Below, one piece after another: positions 1 through 8,459 of a stretch of 64,000 bases of DNA. This DNA is from Allonocardiopsis opalescens (GTDB lineage Bacteria; Actinomycetota; Actinomycetes; Streptosporangiales; Streptosporangiaceae). Each line of letters starts with the position of its first letter. The stretch's first letter is position 1. The position numbers and the translations under genes are program-made. The stretch covers positions 310,001 through 374,000 of the forward strand of contig NZ_PVZC01000005.1 in assembly GCF_003002095.1 (NCBI RefSeq). Reading direction: 5' to 3'. The notes under the pieces are model-generated. The model saw only the letters and a list, made by a program, of their open reading frames with translations. It was not told the origin of the DNA and made no database searches.

Positions 1-692
1 AACCAGAGTCGCTGATCATCCCTGGAGGGATCGCAACCGGCTCACGCCGCGAGCCAGTACCAGCAGATCTGGTCGCTGATCATCCCTGGAGGGATCGCAA
101 CATGACGGTGACCTTGGCCATGTCCATGTCAGCGCCGGGTCGCTGATCATCCCTGGAGGGATCGCAACCCGAGCAGGGCGCTCAGGAGGCTGCGCATCCG
201 GCCGGTCGCTGATCATCCCTGGAGGGATCGCAACTGCTCCAGCACGGCGATGCGGCCAGTGGCACCCTTGTCGCTGATCATCCCTGGAGGGATCGCAACG
301 ACATGGTCAGGCAGCCTTCCTGTGGGTCGGGTCGGGTCGCTGATCATCCCTGGAGGGATCGCAACCCTGGCGGCCCTGGACCCGCGCCGACGCGGTGTCC
401 GCGTCGCTGATCATCCCTGGAGGGATCGCAACAGGGCTGATGCTGCGTCTCGTCTCGGGGCTCCCCCGGGTCGCTGATCATCCCTGGAGGGATCGCAACT
501 GCAGATCCACCGCCGCAACCCCCGCTATGGGCCGGTCGCTGATCATCCCTGGAGGGATCGCAACCGCCCGGCCGGAGCGCGTCCGGGGACTATGGGTTGT
601 CGCTGATCATCCCTGGAGGGATCGCAACCGCACGGCGCCCTGCAGCTGGCTGGCCAGCTCGGGTCGCTGATCATCCCTGGAGGGTTCGCAAC
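1..692 (+). CRISPR. CRISPR array, trailer end (11 repeats, 10 spacers visible)
   Basis: A 30-bp repeat beginning GTCGCTGATC and ending GGATCGCAAC starts at 8, 72, 139, 205, 270, 336, 403, 470, 535, 599 and 663. Spacers are 34-37 bp and all different. Ten repeats are identical; the last (663-692) has one substitution (A to T at 685), which usually marks the end far from the leader. The repeat holds a 5-bp stem (ATCCC/GGGAT) around TGGA, and its last eight bases (ATCGCAAC) resemble the ATTGAAAC-like 5' handle of type I/III crRNAs. Both points suggest transcription left to right with the leader outside the window. No cas gene is in the window, so the subtype is open. Confidence 0.97.
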
Positions 693-903
693 GCCTGCCA
701 AAGAAGACCGGACGAGCACGACGCGAGTGGTGCTCGGCCGGTGAGCGGCGAACCGCCTTTAGTCACTGCGCCAGCCTCACTGAGACCCGAATCTCCAAGC
801 GTTCGATCATCGCCGCAGGATCGACGTCTCCGGGGACGCCATGGCCAACTTGGACAGCAGTACGTTCCCGCATTCACCAGCGCCCTCGTCCGAGTCGCCC
901 TGT

Positions 904-1671
904 TCATCCTGACGAGATGAACAGATCGAATCGTCCTTGATGCCCCCATTGCTTGATCAACCGGCCCCATCTCGGCTGGTGGTCGAAGTGAGCGGCGATT
1001 TCCTTGCCCGTGGGGAGTGTTCCGTCAGGGCGACGGTTGTCGAGCGCCCAGCGCCATGCTGCCAACTGGACTTGTGGAACGTCGACCGCGCCTTCCCGGT
1101 CGCTCTCAGTCGTCTCGGCGTTGTCAGGCGACGCTTGGAGGACGTGCATTTCTGGCTGTGATGTTCCGGATGGCGCTGTTGGAAGGGCACCTACGTCCTC
1201 AATCGGAGGCCAGCCGACCTCATCGCTGTTCTCCGACATGATCGCGGTCGCGGTTTCCGTAGAGTCTGCGTACGCATTGCGTACGTCACGCGCATGCACG
1301 CGGAACTGCTGCATCAGCAGCTCGTACGCACACGCCAGTGCGAAGCTCGGCCAGGCGTGAATCACCTGGCTCCACACGTTCGGGTCGGCGACGGCGACGT
1401 TGGCGGCAAGCGAAGCGATACTGCCGACGATCAGCAGCGTCCACGGCAGCCAGCCGCCGCGCCGACCCGAGCGGGCGGCGTCCAGCAGGGTCATCGAGGA
1501 AGCGACGATCATCCCGTCCACCGACAGCGGGAACAGCGCCGCCTGCCAGGGCGGCTCGCCGTGGCCCAGAGCCAACTCGTACATGTGGCTGTAGCTGACC
1601 ACCGCGGCGATCGACGCCAGCAGCAGCACCGCCGTGATGGTGACCCACCGGGACAAACGGGAAGAACCCAC
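904..1671 (-). CDS. DUF2637 membrane protein (integrative-element type)
   Basis: 255 aa from a GTG start. The N-terminal half has about four hydrophobic segments and the DUF2637 pattern: a VVSYSHMYELA first helix, then PLSVDGMIVASSM, then an alanine-rich helix followed by the WPSFALACAYELLM segment. Residues about 140-200 are a polar linker. The C-terminal 55 residues (AWRWALDNRRPDGTLPTG onward) look like the small winged-helix tail often fused to DUF2637. The family is common in actinomycete integrative conjugative elements and plasmids near transfer genes; its function is unknown. No other transfer, replication or integrase gene is visible here, so this may be the edge or relic of an element outside the window. 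Confidence 0.85.
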   Translation of the reverse strand: MGSSRLSRWVTITAVLLLASIAAVVSYSHMYELALGHGEPPWQAALFPLSVDGMIVASSMTLLDAARSGRRGGWLPWTLLIVGSIASLAANVAVADPNVWSQVIHAWPSFALACAYELLMQQFRVHARDVRNAYADSTETATAIMSENSDEVGWPPIEDVGALPTAPSGTSQPEMHVLQASPDNAETTESDREGAVDVPQVQLAAWRWALDNRRPDGTLPTGKEIAAHFDHQPRWGRLIKQWGHQGRFDLFISSG

Positions 1672-1925
1672 CGCAGATCACCGCCTGCCCAGGGCAAGAT
1701 CTGCGGTCAGGATGAGTGGTATGTACGAAAAGGTCGAATTGCCCCTCGGACACCAACCTTTCGCACATGTCGTGGAGTCTCGGTTCGATCCGGGTCTCCA
1801 CGATTTTGTTTGCGCGGGTAGGTGCGGCGTAGACCGAGGTCTTGTGGAGCTGCGGCTTGGGCCGGTCGGGGTTGGGGGCGGCCGTCCGGTGGATGCGGCC
1901 TCCGGTCGTCGGTGTGGGTGTCGGT

Positions 1926-2525
1926 TCAGTCGAGGCGCCGGCGGGCCGCGTCGATGACGCCGTCGATGGCGGCGCTGATGCGGCGGGCGGCCTGGTCGGG
2001 GTCGGGGCGGCCGGCGTCCAGCCAGGCGATGACGCCTTCGGTGGCCAGTGTCAGCACGACCTGGGTGGCCCAGCGGGTCCAGCCCTCGTCGCCGATGAGC
2101 GCGGCGAGGCTGCGGTAGGTGATCTCCGCGGAGTCCGCGGCGAGGCTGTCGGTCAGCTCGCGGAACTCCGGTTCGCGGGCGGCGTAGCGGAACAGCAGGC
2201 GGAAGCCGTCAGGGTCGTCGGAGGCGGCGTCCAGCATGGCGGGGATGCTGCGGTCGGTGAAGTCGTCGATGCCCACCCGCTCGGTCAGGCGTGCGCAGGC
2301 GCGGTCGAGGACCGCGCGGTACAGGGCGGCCTTGGAATCGAAGTGGCGGTACAGGACAACCCGGCTGACGGCGGCTTCGACGGCGATGGCGTCCAGACTC
2401 GTGTCAGCGAAGCCAGAGCGCGCGAAGGCGCGGGTGGCGGCGTCCAGGATCTGCTCGCGCCGCTGGGCGCGGGGCATCCGGCGGACGGGCGCGCCCGGCT
2501 CGGCTCCCGATTCTGCGGCGGACAT
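1926..2525 (-). CDS. TetR/AcrR family regulator, divergent from P450
   Basis: 199 aa from the ATG at 2525; a longer frame exists but would run through the operator. The N-terminal HTH spans about residues 20-65, with the recognition helix region VSRVVLYRHFDSKAALYRAV typical of TetR proteins. The C-terminal ligand/dimer domain ends in the TLATEGVIAWLDAG-type helix common in actinomycete members. It is transcribed away from the P450 gene across an 81-bp gap containing a perfect inverted repeat, so it probably represses itself and the P450. The ligand is unknown. Confidence 0.9.
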   Translation of the reverse strand: MSAAESGAEPGAPVRRMPRAQRREQILDAATRAFARSGFADTSLDAIAVEAAVSRVVLYRHFDSKAALYRAVLDRACARLTERVGIDDFTDRSIPAMLDAASDDPDGFRLLFRYAAREPEFRELTDSLAADSAEITYRSLAALIGDEGWTRWATQVVLTLATEGVIAWLDAGRPDPDQAARRISAAIDGVIDAARRRLD

Positions 2526-2538
2526 GGCCACCTCCACT

Positions 2539-2558
2539 TGTATACTTGAGGGTATACA
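2539..2558. promoter_or_regulatory. Likely TetR operator between regulator and P450
   Basis: Perfect inverted repeat TGTATAC-N6-GTATACA, 13 bp upstream of the TetR start and about 50 bp upstream of the P450 start. Size and symmetry fit a TetR dimer site; assignment to the adjacent regulator is inference from position. Confidence 0.7.
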
Positions 2559-2606
2559 TCTAGGTTTGTTTATGCTGAAGTAAACAAGTTGCCGCTGGAG
2601 ATCGCC

Positions 2607-3776
2607 ATGACCCCTGGCCTGCCGTTTCCCCAGGACCATCCTCTGCAGTTTCCCCCGGCGCTGCGCACCCTACGGGAGGCCGGACCGCTGCACCGCGTCC
2701 GCACCCGTACCGGCGACGACGCCTGGCTGGTCACCGGATACGCCGAGGTCCGCGCGCTGCTGGCCGACCCGCGCCTCGGCCGCGCCCACCCCGACCCCGC
2801 GCACGCCGCACGTTCGGGCGCCTCCGCCCTGTTCGGCGGGCCGCAGGGCGATTTCGCCACCGAGCACGCCGACCACGCCCGGATGCGCTCCCTGCTGCGT
2901 CCGCACTTCACCCCCGGGCGCATCCGCGCCCTGGCGCCCCGCGTCGCGCAGCTCACCGAGGGCCTGCTGGACGAGCTGGCCCGGCTCGGCCCGCCGGCCG
3001 ACCTCGTCACCGCGCTCGCGGTGCCGCTGCCGATCCTGGTCATCTGCGAACTCCTGGGGGTGCCCTACGAGGACCGGACCCGATTCCGGGCCTGGTCGGA
3101 GGCTGCCGCCGACGTCACCGACCAGGCGCGCTCCGAGCAGGGGCTGGCCGAGCTCTTCGACTACGGCATGCGCCTGGTGGCCGCCAAGCGCCGCAGACCC
3201 GGCGAGGACGTCATCTCCGCCCTGGCGGCCGTCGACGGGGTCGGCGACGGCGAGATCGCCGGGCTGTCCATGGCGCTGCTGTTCGCCGGGCACGAGACCA
3301 CCGTCGTCCAGATCGGCATGGGCGCCCTGCTCCTGCTCACCCGGCCGGACCGGTGGCGGCGGCTGGCCGAGCACCCGGAGGACGCGGGCGCGGCGGTGGA
3401 GGAGATGCTGCGCGCGGCCGGCAAGGGCGGCGGCGGCATCCCGCGCTACGCCCGCACCGACATCGAGCTGGCCGGTGAGACCATCGCCGCCGGGGACCTG
3501 GTGATGTGCGACAACGGCGCCGCCAACCACGACCCGTCCGTCTTCGAGGACCCCGACCGCTTCGACCCCGACCGCCGGGGTCCCGCACACCTGAGCTTCG
3601 GCCACGGCGCCCGGTACTGCATCGGCGCGCCGCTGGCCCGCCTCGAGCTGCAGGCCGTGTTCTCCCGCCTGCCCGCGCGCTTCCCCGCCATGAAGCCGGT
3701 CGGCGAACTGGAGCAGACGCGGGTGCGCGCCGACACCCTGACCGGCGGACTGGCCGAACTCCCTGTGGCATGGTGA
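2607..3776 (+). CDS. Cytochrome P450
   Basis: 389 aa soluble bacterial P450. The ATG at 2607 is preceded by GGAG six bases upstream; a TTG at 2589 is less likely. Visible motifs are the I-helix AGHETT (227-232) for oxygen activation, the K-helix EEMLR (265-269), and the heme loop FGHGARYCIGAPLA with the proximal cysteine at 338. Length and motif spacing match class I actinomycete P450s that take electrons from ferredoxin. No ferredoxin or ferredoxin reductase is adjacent, so it must borrow redox partners. Substrate unknown. It is divergent from a TetR gene and probably controlled by the operator at 2539-2558. A glycine run (GKGGGG, about 272-277) before the IPRYART segment is slightly unusual. 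Confidence 0.95.
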   Translation: MTPGLPFPQDHPLQFPPALRTLREAGPLHRVRTRTGDDAWLVTGYAEVRALLADPRLGRAHPDPAHAARSGASALFGGPQGDFATEHADHARMRSLLRPHFTPGRIRALAPRVAQLTEGLLDELARLGPPADLVTALAVPLPILVICELLGVPYEDRTRFRAWSEAAADVTDQARSEQGLAELFDYGMRLVAAKRRRPGEDVISALAAVDGVGDGEIAGLSMALLFAGHETTVVQIGMGALLLLTRPDRWRRLAEHPEDAGAAVEEMLRAAGKGGGGIPRYARTDIELAGETIAAGDLVMCDNGAANHDPSVFEDPDRFDPDRRGPAHLSFGHGARYCIGAPLARLELQAVFSRLPARFPAMKPVGELEQTRVRADTLTGGLAELPVAW

Positions 3777-3991
3777 GGAGGACCATGCCGGCCGAGCGGG
3801 TCCGCCATCCGCTGTTCGCGCCTGCGGCGGATCGCGGGCCGGGCCGCCGGGGCGGCCGGAGCCGCGGCCGAGGTGGCCGACGCACACGTGCGGGCTCTGC
3901 CGGCGGTCCGGGCCCGCACACCGACGGAACCGCGATCGCCCCGACCGGCGACCCGCGCGAACGCCGCCCGCCACGAGAGCAAAGGCACGGC

Positions 3992-4675
3992 ATGGCCGCA
4001 ACGCCCACGATCGCCCTGATCAGCGCCACCCCCGCTTCGATACCGCCGGCCCGCAGCGCCTTCGCCGCGGCCTTCCCCGAGGCCCGGCTGTGGAACCTGC
4101 TGGACGACCGCCTCCTCGACGACGCGCAGGACGCCGGCGAGGTGACCCCCGCGCTCGTCGACCGGATGCACCGCCTCATCGACCACGCGACGGCCGGGGG
4201 AGCCGACGCGGTGCTGCTGACCTGCTCGCTGTACGGCTTCGTCGCCCGCGAGCGCGCCGAGCGCAGCGCCGTCCCCATCCACGCCCCCGACACCGCCGCG
4301 CTCGACGCGGCCGTCGCGGCCGGCCACCGGCGGATCCTCGTCCTCGCCTCGATCCCCGGCGCACTGGACGACGCCCAAAGGCGCTTCACCGCCCACGCGC
4401 ACGCCGCCGCGGCGTCGATCGAGATCGACGGCGCACTGGCACCCGACGCCTACCGCGCCGCGCTCGACGAGGACGCGGAAGCACTCGCCTCGGCACTGGA
4501 ACGGGCCTGCGCCGCACGGCCCGGCGGCACTGATGCGGTACTGCTCGCGCAGTACTCCCTCGCGCCCGCCGCCGACGCGCTGGCCCGCGCCCTCGGCGTG
4601 CCGGTGTACTCCGGTCCGGGCAGGGCCGCCGCCCTCCTGCGCTCCCGGCTCCTCACCCGCGAAGCGGCCGGGTGA
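3992..4675 (+). CDS. Aspartate/glutamate racemase family protein
   Basis: 227 aa from the ATG at 3992. The N-terminus (TIALISATPASIPPARSAF) and the central VLLTCSLYGF, with a cysteine in the position of the first catalytic Cys of Asp/Glu racemases, place it in that superfamily, which also includes hydantoin racemases and arylmalonate decarboxylases. At the second half-site the frame reads AVLLAQYSLAP: the second catalytic Cys is replaced by Gln. Loss of one Cys occurs in decarboxylase-like or diverged members, so simple racemase activity is doubtful. It lies downstream of the P450 after a 215-bp gap and converges on an XRE gene; co-transcription with the P450 is possible. Confidence 0.75.
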   Translation: MAATPTIALISATPASIPPARSAFAAAFPEARLWNLLDDRLLDDAQDAGEVTPALVDRMHRLIDHATAGGADAVLLTCSLYGFVARERAERSAVPIHAPDTAALDAAVAAGHRRILVLASIPGALDDAQRRFTAHAHAAAASIEIDGALAPDAYRAALDEDAEALASALERACAARPGGTDAVLLAQYSLAPAADALARALGVPVYSGPGRAAALLRSRLLTREAAG

Positions 4676-4684
4676 CCGGCGCGC

Positions 4685-5581
4685 TCAGCCCTCGTCGGTG
4701 CGGGTCAGGGCCTCTTCGGTCAGGTCCTGGGTGGCGGCCCAGCTGGCGAGCAGTTTGAGCGCGTCGGCGGTCGGGCTGTCGGCAGGGGCGGTGTAGACGT
4801 TGAGGGTCAGGCCCGGCTCGGAGGTGAGGTCCATCGACTCGAAGGCCAGGTCGAGCCGGCCCACCACCGGGTGGCGCAGCCGCTTGTGCCCGCTGCGGTG
4901 GAACTGGACGTCGTGGGAGGCCCAGCGCCGCCGGAAGAGCTCGCTGCGCGTGGACAGCTCGCCGATCAGCTCGAACAGGGCCGGGTCGTGCGGGTTGCGG
5001 CCCGCCTGCAGGCGGAGCATCGTGGCGGCGTCGTTGGCGGTGAGCTCCCAGTCGACGAAGAACTCGCGTGCCGCCGGGTCGAGGTAGACGAAGCGGGTGG
5101 AGTTGGCCGGGCGGCGGGGGTCGGCCAGGACGGGCGCGTACAGGGCGCGGCCCAGGTCGTTCAGGGCGACGATGTCGTGGCGGCCGTTGCGCACCCACGC
5201 CGGCGCGCCGGTGATGGCGTCGAGCATCTGCTGGACGGCGGGGCGCCGCCGCACGCTCGTCGGCATCCGGCGGCCCGGCGTGCGGCCGGGACCCGCGGCG
5301 CGGGCGAGGGCGAAGAGGTGGGCGCGCTCGGCCTCGTTCAGCTGGAGCGCGCCGGCCAGCCCGTTCAGCACGCTCTCGGAGGCACCGGCGAGATTGCCCC
5401 GCTCCATCCGCACGTAGTAGTCGATGGAGACGCCGGCCAGCAGCGCGACCTCCTCGCGGCGCAGGCCCTTGACGCGGCGGTTGCCCCCGTAGGCGGGCAG
5501 CCCGGCTTGCTGGGGTGTGATGCGCGCCCGCCGCGAGCTGAGGAACTCACGGACCTCCGCGCGGTGGTCGACCTGGCTCAT
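4685..5581 (-). CDS. XRE-type regulator with MmyB-like ligand domain
   Basis: 298 aa. Residues about 8-75 form a Cro/C1 HTH with the signature VKGLRREEVALLAGVSIDYY, and the rest is the PAS-like MmyB ligand-binding domain, with LIGELSTRSELF and RHPVVGRLDLAFESM as markers. This is one of three related sequences in the window (compare 18417-19256 and the fragment at 50796-51208). It is divergent from the zinc alcohol dehydrogenase at 5683; in actinomycetes such regulators commonly control an adjacent oxidoreductase. Ligand unknown. Confidence 0.92.
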   Translation of the reverse strand: MSQVDHRAEVREFLSSRRARITPQQAGLPAYGGNRRVKGLRREEVALLAGVSIDYYVRMERGNLAGASESVLNGLAGALQLNEAERAHLFALARAAGPGRTPGRRMPTSVRRRPAVQQMLDAITGAPAWVRNGRHDIVALNDLGRALYAPVLADPRRPANSTRFVYLDPAAREFFVDWELTANDAATMLRLQAGRNPHDPALFELIGELSTRSELFRRRWASHDVQFHRSGHKRLRHPVVGRLDLAFESMDLTSEPGLTLNVYTAPADSPTADALKLLASWAATQDLTEEALTRTDEG

Positions 5582-5682
5582 ATCCCCAGGGTAGGTCGCG
5601 TCCGGGGCACGAGGGAGGCTATGCCAGTACCTGTAACGCCAGGCTCTCCCCGGGCCCGCGGCCCCTGGGTTGACTGGGCGCC

Positions 5683-6720
5683 ATGCGAGCCACCTACATG
5701 TACGGGGCCGGCGACGTGCGCGTCGTCGACGTCCCCGATCCGAAGATCCAGCTGCCCACCGACGCGCTGGTCCGCGTGCTGCGTGCCTGTGTGTGCGGCA
5801 GCGACCTGCATCCGTTCCGCTCCCTGCCGGCCACGCCGGAGGGCACCCCGATGGGCCACGAGTTCGTCGGCGTGGTCGAGGAGGTGGGCGCCGAGGTGTC
5901 GGCGGTCGCCCCCGGCGATGTGGTGATCGCGCCCTTCGCCTGGTCGGACGGCAGCTGCCCGTTCTGCCGGGAGGGACTCCAGACGTCCTGCCTGCACGGC
6001 GGCTTCTGGGCGGCCGGCGGGATCGGCGGGGGCCAGGCCGAGGCGGTCCGGGTGCCCTTCGCCGAGGGCACCCTGGTGAAGGCGCCGGTCGCCGAGGACT
6101 CCGGCCTGCTGCCGTCGCTGCTGACCCTCTCCGACGTCTACGGCACCGGCTACCACGCCGCGGTCAAGGGCGGTGTGGCGGCGGGCAGCACGGTGACCGT
6201 CATCGGCGACGGCGCGGTCGGACTGCTGGCCGTGCTGGCCTCCCGGCAGCTGGGCGCCGAGCGGATCGTGCTGATGGGCCGGCACAAGACGCGCACCGAC
6301 CTGGGCCGGGAGTTCGGCGCCACCGACGTGGTCGCCGAGCGCGGCGAGGAGGGCATCGCCGCGGTGCGCGAGCTGACCGGCGGGCACGGCAGCCCGATCG
6401 TGCTCGAGGCGGTCGGCCATATGCCCGCCTACGAGCAGGCCTTCGGGGTCGTGCGGCCGGGCGGCGTGATCAGCAGGGTCGGGGTGCCGCAGTACGAGGA
6501 GGCGCCGATCGGCTTCGGCAGCCTCTTCCGGCACAACATCACCCTCACCGGCGGCCCCGCACCGGCCCGCGCCTACATCGATACCCTGATGCCCGCCGTC
6601 CTGGACGGCACCGCCGATCCGGGGAAGGTCTTCGACCGGACCGTCTCCCTGGAGGAGACCCCGGCGGGCTACCGGGCCATGGACGAGCGCAGCGCGCTCA
6701 AGGTGCTCATCCGGCCGTGA
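5683..6720 (+). CDS. Zinc-dependent alcohol dehydrogenase family protein
   Basis: 345 aa medium-chain dehydrogenase/reductase. The catalytic-zinc Cys lies in VCGSDLHPF and the GHEFVG motif follows about 25 residues later. The structural-zinc loop reads GSCPFCREGLQTSC, so the first of the usual four cysteines is missing and the structural zinc may be weak or absent. The Rossmann motif is VIGDGAVGLLAVL. The C-terminus (YRAMDERSALKVLIRP) matches a fragment at 51362-51439. It is divergent from an XRE/MmyB regulator 101 bp away. Likely oxidises or reduces a small alcohol or aldehyde with NAD(P); substrate not readable. Confidence 0.92.
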   Translation: MRATYMYGAGDVRVVDVPDPKIQLPTDALVRVLRACVCGSDLHPFRSLPATPEGTPMGHEFVGVVEEVGAEVSAVAPGDVVIAPFAWSDGSCPFCREGLQTSCLHGGFWAAGGIGGGQAEAVRVPFAEGTLVKAPVAEDSGLLPSLLTLSDVYGTGYHAAVKGGVAAGSTVTVIGDGAVGLLAVLASRQLGAERIVLMGRHKTRTDLGREFGATDVVAERGEEGIAAVRELTGGHGSPIVLEAVGHMPAYEQAFGVVRPGGVISRVGVPQYEEAPIGFGSLFRHNITLTGGPAPARAYIDTLMPAVLDGTADPGKVFDRTVSLEETPAGYRAMDERSALKVLIRP

Positions 6721-6897
6721 CGAACGGGCCCGGCCGACAGCAGCTGCGGTGCCGCCGAACCCGCCGTCTCGGCCCGGCGGCGCTGAGCGCGGCCGACGCC
6801 CGGACGCAGACCCTTCGCGAGGGCTTTGGGAGGTCTTGGCGAACAGGGGAACGGCCTTCCCTCCCTGGTCAGGGCGGGTCGGCCTAGCGTGGACGCC

Positions 6898-7782
6898 ATG
6901 ACCGTTCCGAACGTGAACCTGAACAACGGTGTGCGGATGCCGGCCCTGGGTTTCGGGGTGTACCAGACACCGCCCGAGCAGACCGTCGCCGCCGTCGAAA
7001 CGGCGCTGTCGACCGGCTACCGGCACATCGACACCGCGGCCGCGTACGGCAACGAGCGAGAGGTCGGGGCGGCGATCCGCCGCTCCGGCCTGGACCGCTC
7101 GGAGGTCTTCGTCGAGACGAAGGTCTGGATCAGCGACTACGGGTACGACGAGACGCTGCACGCCTTCGACAAGAGCGCGGGCAAGCTCGGGCTCGACCGG
7201 ATCGACCTGCTGATCCTCCACCAGGCCCTGCCGAGCGAGTTCGAGCGCACCCTCGACGCCTACCGGGCGCTGGAGGCGCTGCTGGCCGACGGCAGGGTGC
7301 GGGCGATCGGGGTCAGCAACTTCATGCCCGACCACCTCACCCGGCTGCTGGCCGAGACCGGGACCGTGCCCGCGGTGAACCAGATCGAGGTGCACCCCTA
7401 CTTCCGCCAGTCCGAACTGCTCGCCTTCGACAGCGAACACGGCATCCTCAACCAGGCGTGGTCGCCCATCGGCGGCGTCACCTTCTACCGCGACGGGAGC
7501 AAGGGCTCCACCCTGGAGGATCCCGTCATCGGCGAGATCGCCCGGGCGCATGGCAGGACGCCCGCCCAGGTGATGCTGCGCTGGCACCTCCAGCAGGGGC
7601 GGCAGGTGATCCCCAAGTCGGTGACACCCTCGCGGATCGCGGAGAACTTCGAGGTCTTCGACTTCGAGCTGACCGCCGAGCAGCTCACCGCCATCGACGC
7701 CCTCGACACCGGCGTACGCGGCGGGCCCGAGCCCCACGACATCACCCGGCGGAACTTCTGGATCGACATTCCCGAGGCCTGA
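6898..7782 (+). CDS. Aldo/keto reductase (2,5-diketogluconate reductase-like)
   Basis: 294 aa from the ATG at 6898. The complete AKR catalytic set is visible: Asp and Tyr in HIDTAAAYGNE, Lys in VETKVW, His in LLILHQALP. The NADPH-binding end (QVIPKSVTPSRIAEN) is also present. Start to end it matches the AKR5-type NADPH reductases used on small ketones and aldehydes. It follows the zinc dehydrogenase in the same direction after 177 bp, so the two redox enzymes may be regulated together, although the gap is large enough for a separate promoter. Confidence 0.94.
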   Translation: MTVPNVNLNNGVRMPALGFGVYQTPPEQTVAAVETALSTGYRHIDTAAAYGNEREVGAAIRRSGLDRSEVFVETKVWISDYGYDETLHAFDKSAGKLGLDRIDLLILHQALPSEFERTLDAYRALEALLADGRVRAIGVSNFMPDHLTRLLAETGTVPAVNQIEVHPYFRQSELLAFDSEHGILNQAWSPIGGVTFYRDGSKGSTLEDPVIGEIARAHGRTPAQVMLRWHLQQGRQVIPKSVTPSRIAENFEVFDFELTAEQLTAIDALDTGVRGGPEPHDITRRNFWIDIPEA

Positions 7783-7792
7783 CGGCGTCCGG

Positions 7793-7819
7793 CCGGGCCG
7801 GCCCACCGCCCCGGCCCGG
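7793..7819. terminator. Hairpin between convergent genes
   Basis: 9-bp perfect stem CCGGGCCGG/CCGGCCCGG with a 9-nt loop, in the 57-bp gap between the convergent aldo/keto reductase and MarR genes. No U-tract, as usual in high-GC actinomycetes. Confidence 0.5.
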
Positions 7820-7839
7820 TGACAAAGCGCGTCGACCGG

Positions 7840-8331
7840 CTAGCAGGAGAGCGCCGTTCCGCTTCCGGTCGGCGCGTCGCCGCCGCGGCCGGCGTCGGGG
7901 TCGAGCAGGGCCCAGACCTCGGCGAGCCCGCGGAGTCGGTCGTCGTCGAGCCGGCTGAAGAACAGCGCGCGCAGGTCCTCGTGGTGCTGCCGGCGCGCCC
8001 GGCGGGTCAGTGCCCGACCGCCCGGAGTCAGGGTGGCGTCGAAGCCGCGGCGGTCGACGGCCGACCGCCGCCGCTCGATCAGCCCGCGGCGCTCCAGGCG
8101 GTCGGCGAGGCGGGTGAAGCCGCCGCTGGACATCAGGCGGCGCTGGGCGAGGTCCGACATGCGCATGCCGTCCGGGCCGGCCTCGTGGAGCAGGGCGAGA
8201 ACGCTGTACTCGGCCATGCTCACGTTGAGCGGGGCGAGCCCGGCCTCCAGTGCGCGCCAGAGTCGGTCGTGGGTGAGCAGGAAGCCCCGCCAGGCCTCCT
8301 GCTCAAGGTCGTCCAGCTCGTCGGTCGCCAT
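7840..8331 (-). CDS. MarR family regulator
   Basis: 163 aa from the ATG at 8331; an upstream TTG at 8433 would add 34 residues but would overlap the palindromic operator, so it is less likely. The winged-helix domain includes MSMAEYSVLALLHEAGP-like helix 1 sequence, the recognition helix QRRLMSSGGFTRLADRLERR, and the wing ERRRSAVDRRGFDATLT. MarR proteins are dimers that release DNA on binding phenolic or oxidative signals. It is divergent from a cupin gene with a 14-bp palindrome between them, which it probably controls. Confidence 0.92.
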   Translation of the reverse strand: MATDELDDLEQEAWRGFLLTHDRLWRALEAGLAPLNVSMAEYSVLALLHEAGPDGMRMSDLAQRRLMSSGGFTRLADRLERRGLIERRRSAVDRRGFDATLTPGGRALTRRARRQHHEDLRALFFSRLDDDRLRGLAEVWALLDPDAGRGGDAPTGSGTALSC

Positions 8332-8418
8332 GGCGGCACGGTACCGGGGGCGCGCCTCGGCGACCAACATCGCGCTCTCCAGGCCGCACTTGCGGAAAGC
8401 CTCTTCCTGAATAGTATC

Positions 8419-8432
8419 TGTCTGCGCAGACA
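8419..8432. promoter_or_regulatory. Likely MarR operator
   Basis: Perfect 14-bp palindrome TGTCTGCGCAGACA in the shared promoter region of the MarR and cupin genes, 28 bp upstream of the cupin start. Position and symmetry fit a MarR dimer site. Confidence 0.65.
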
Positions 8433-8459
8433 AATAATTCGGAGCGAGGAGTGATCCGC

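Noticed and set aside
16-670. Several open frames across the repeats at the left edge
   Set aside because: They are made of repeated SLIIPGGIAT/VADHPWRDRN peptides, i.e. translations of the CRISPR repeat in different frames, not proteins.
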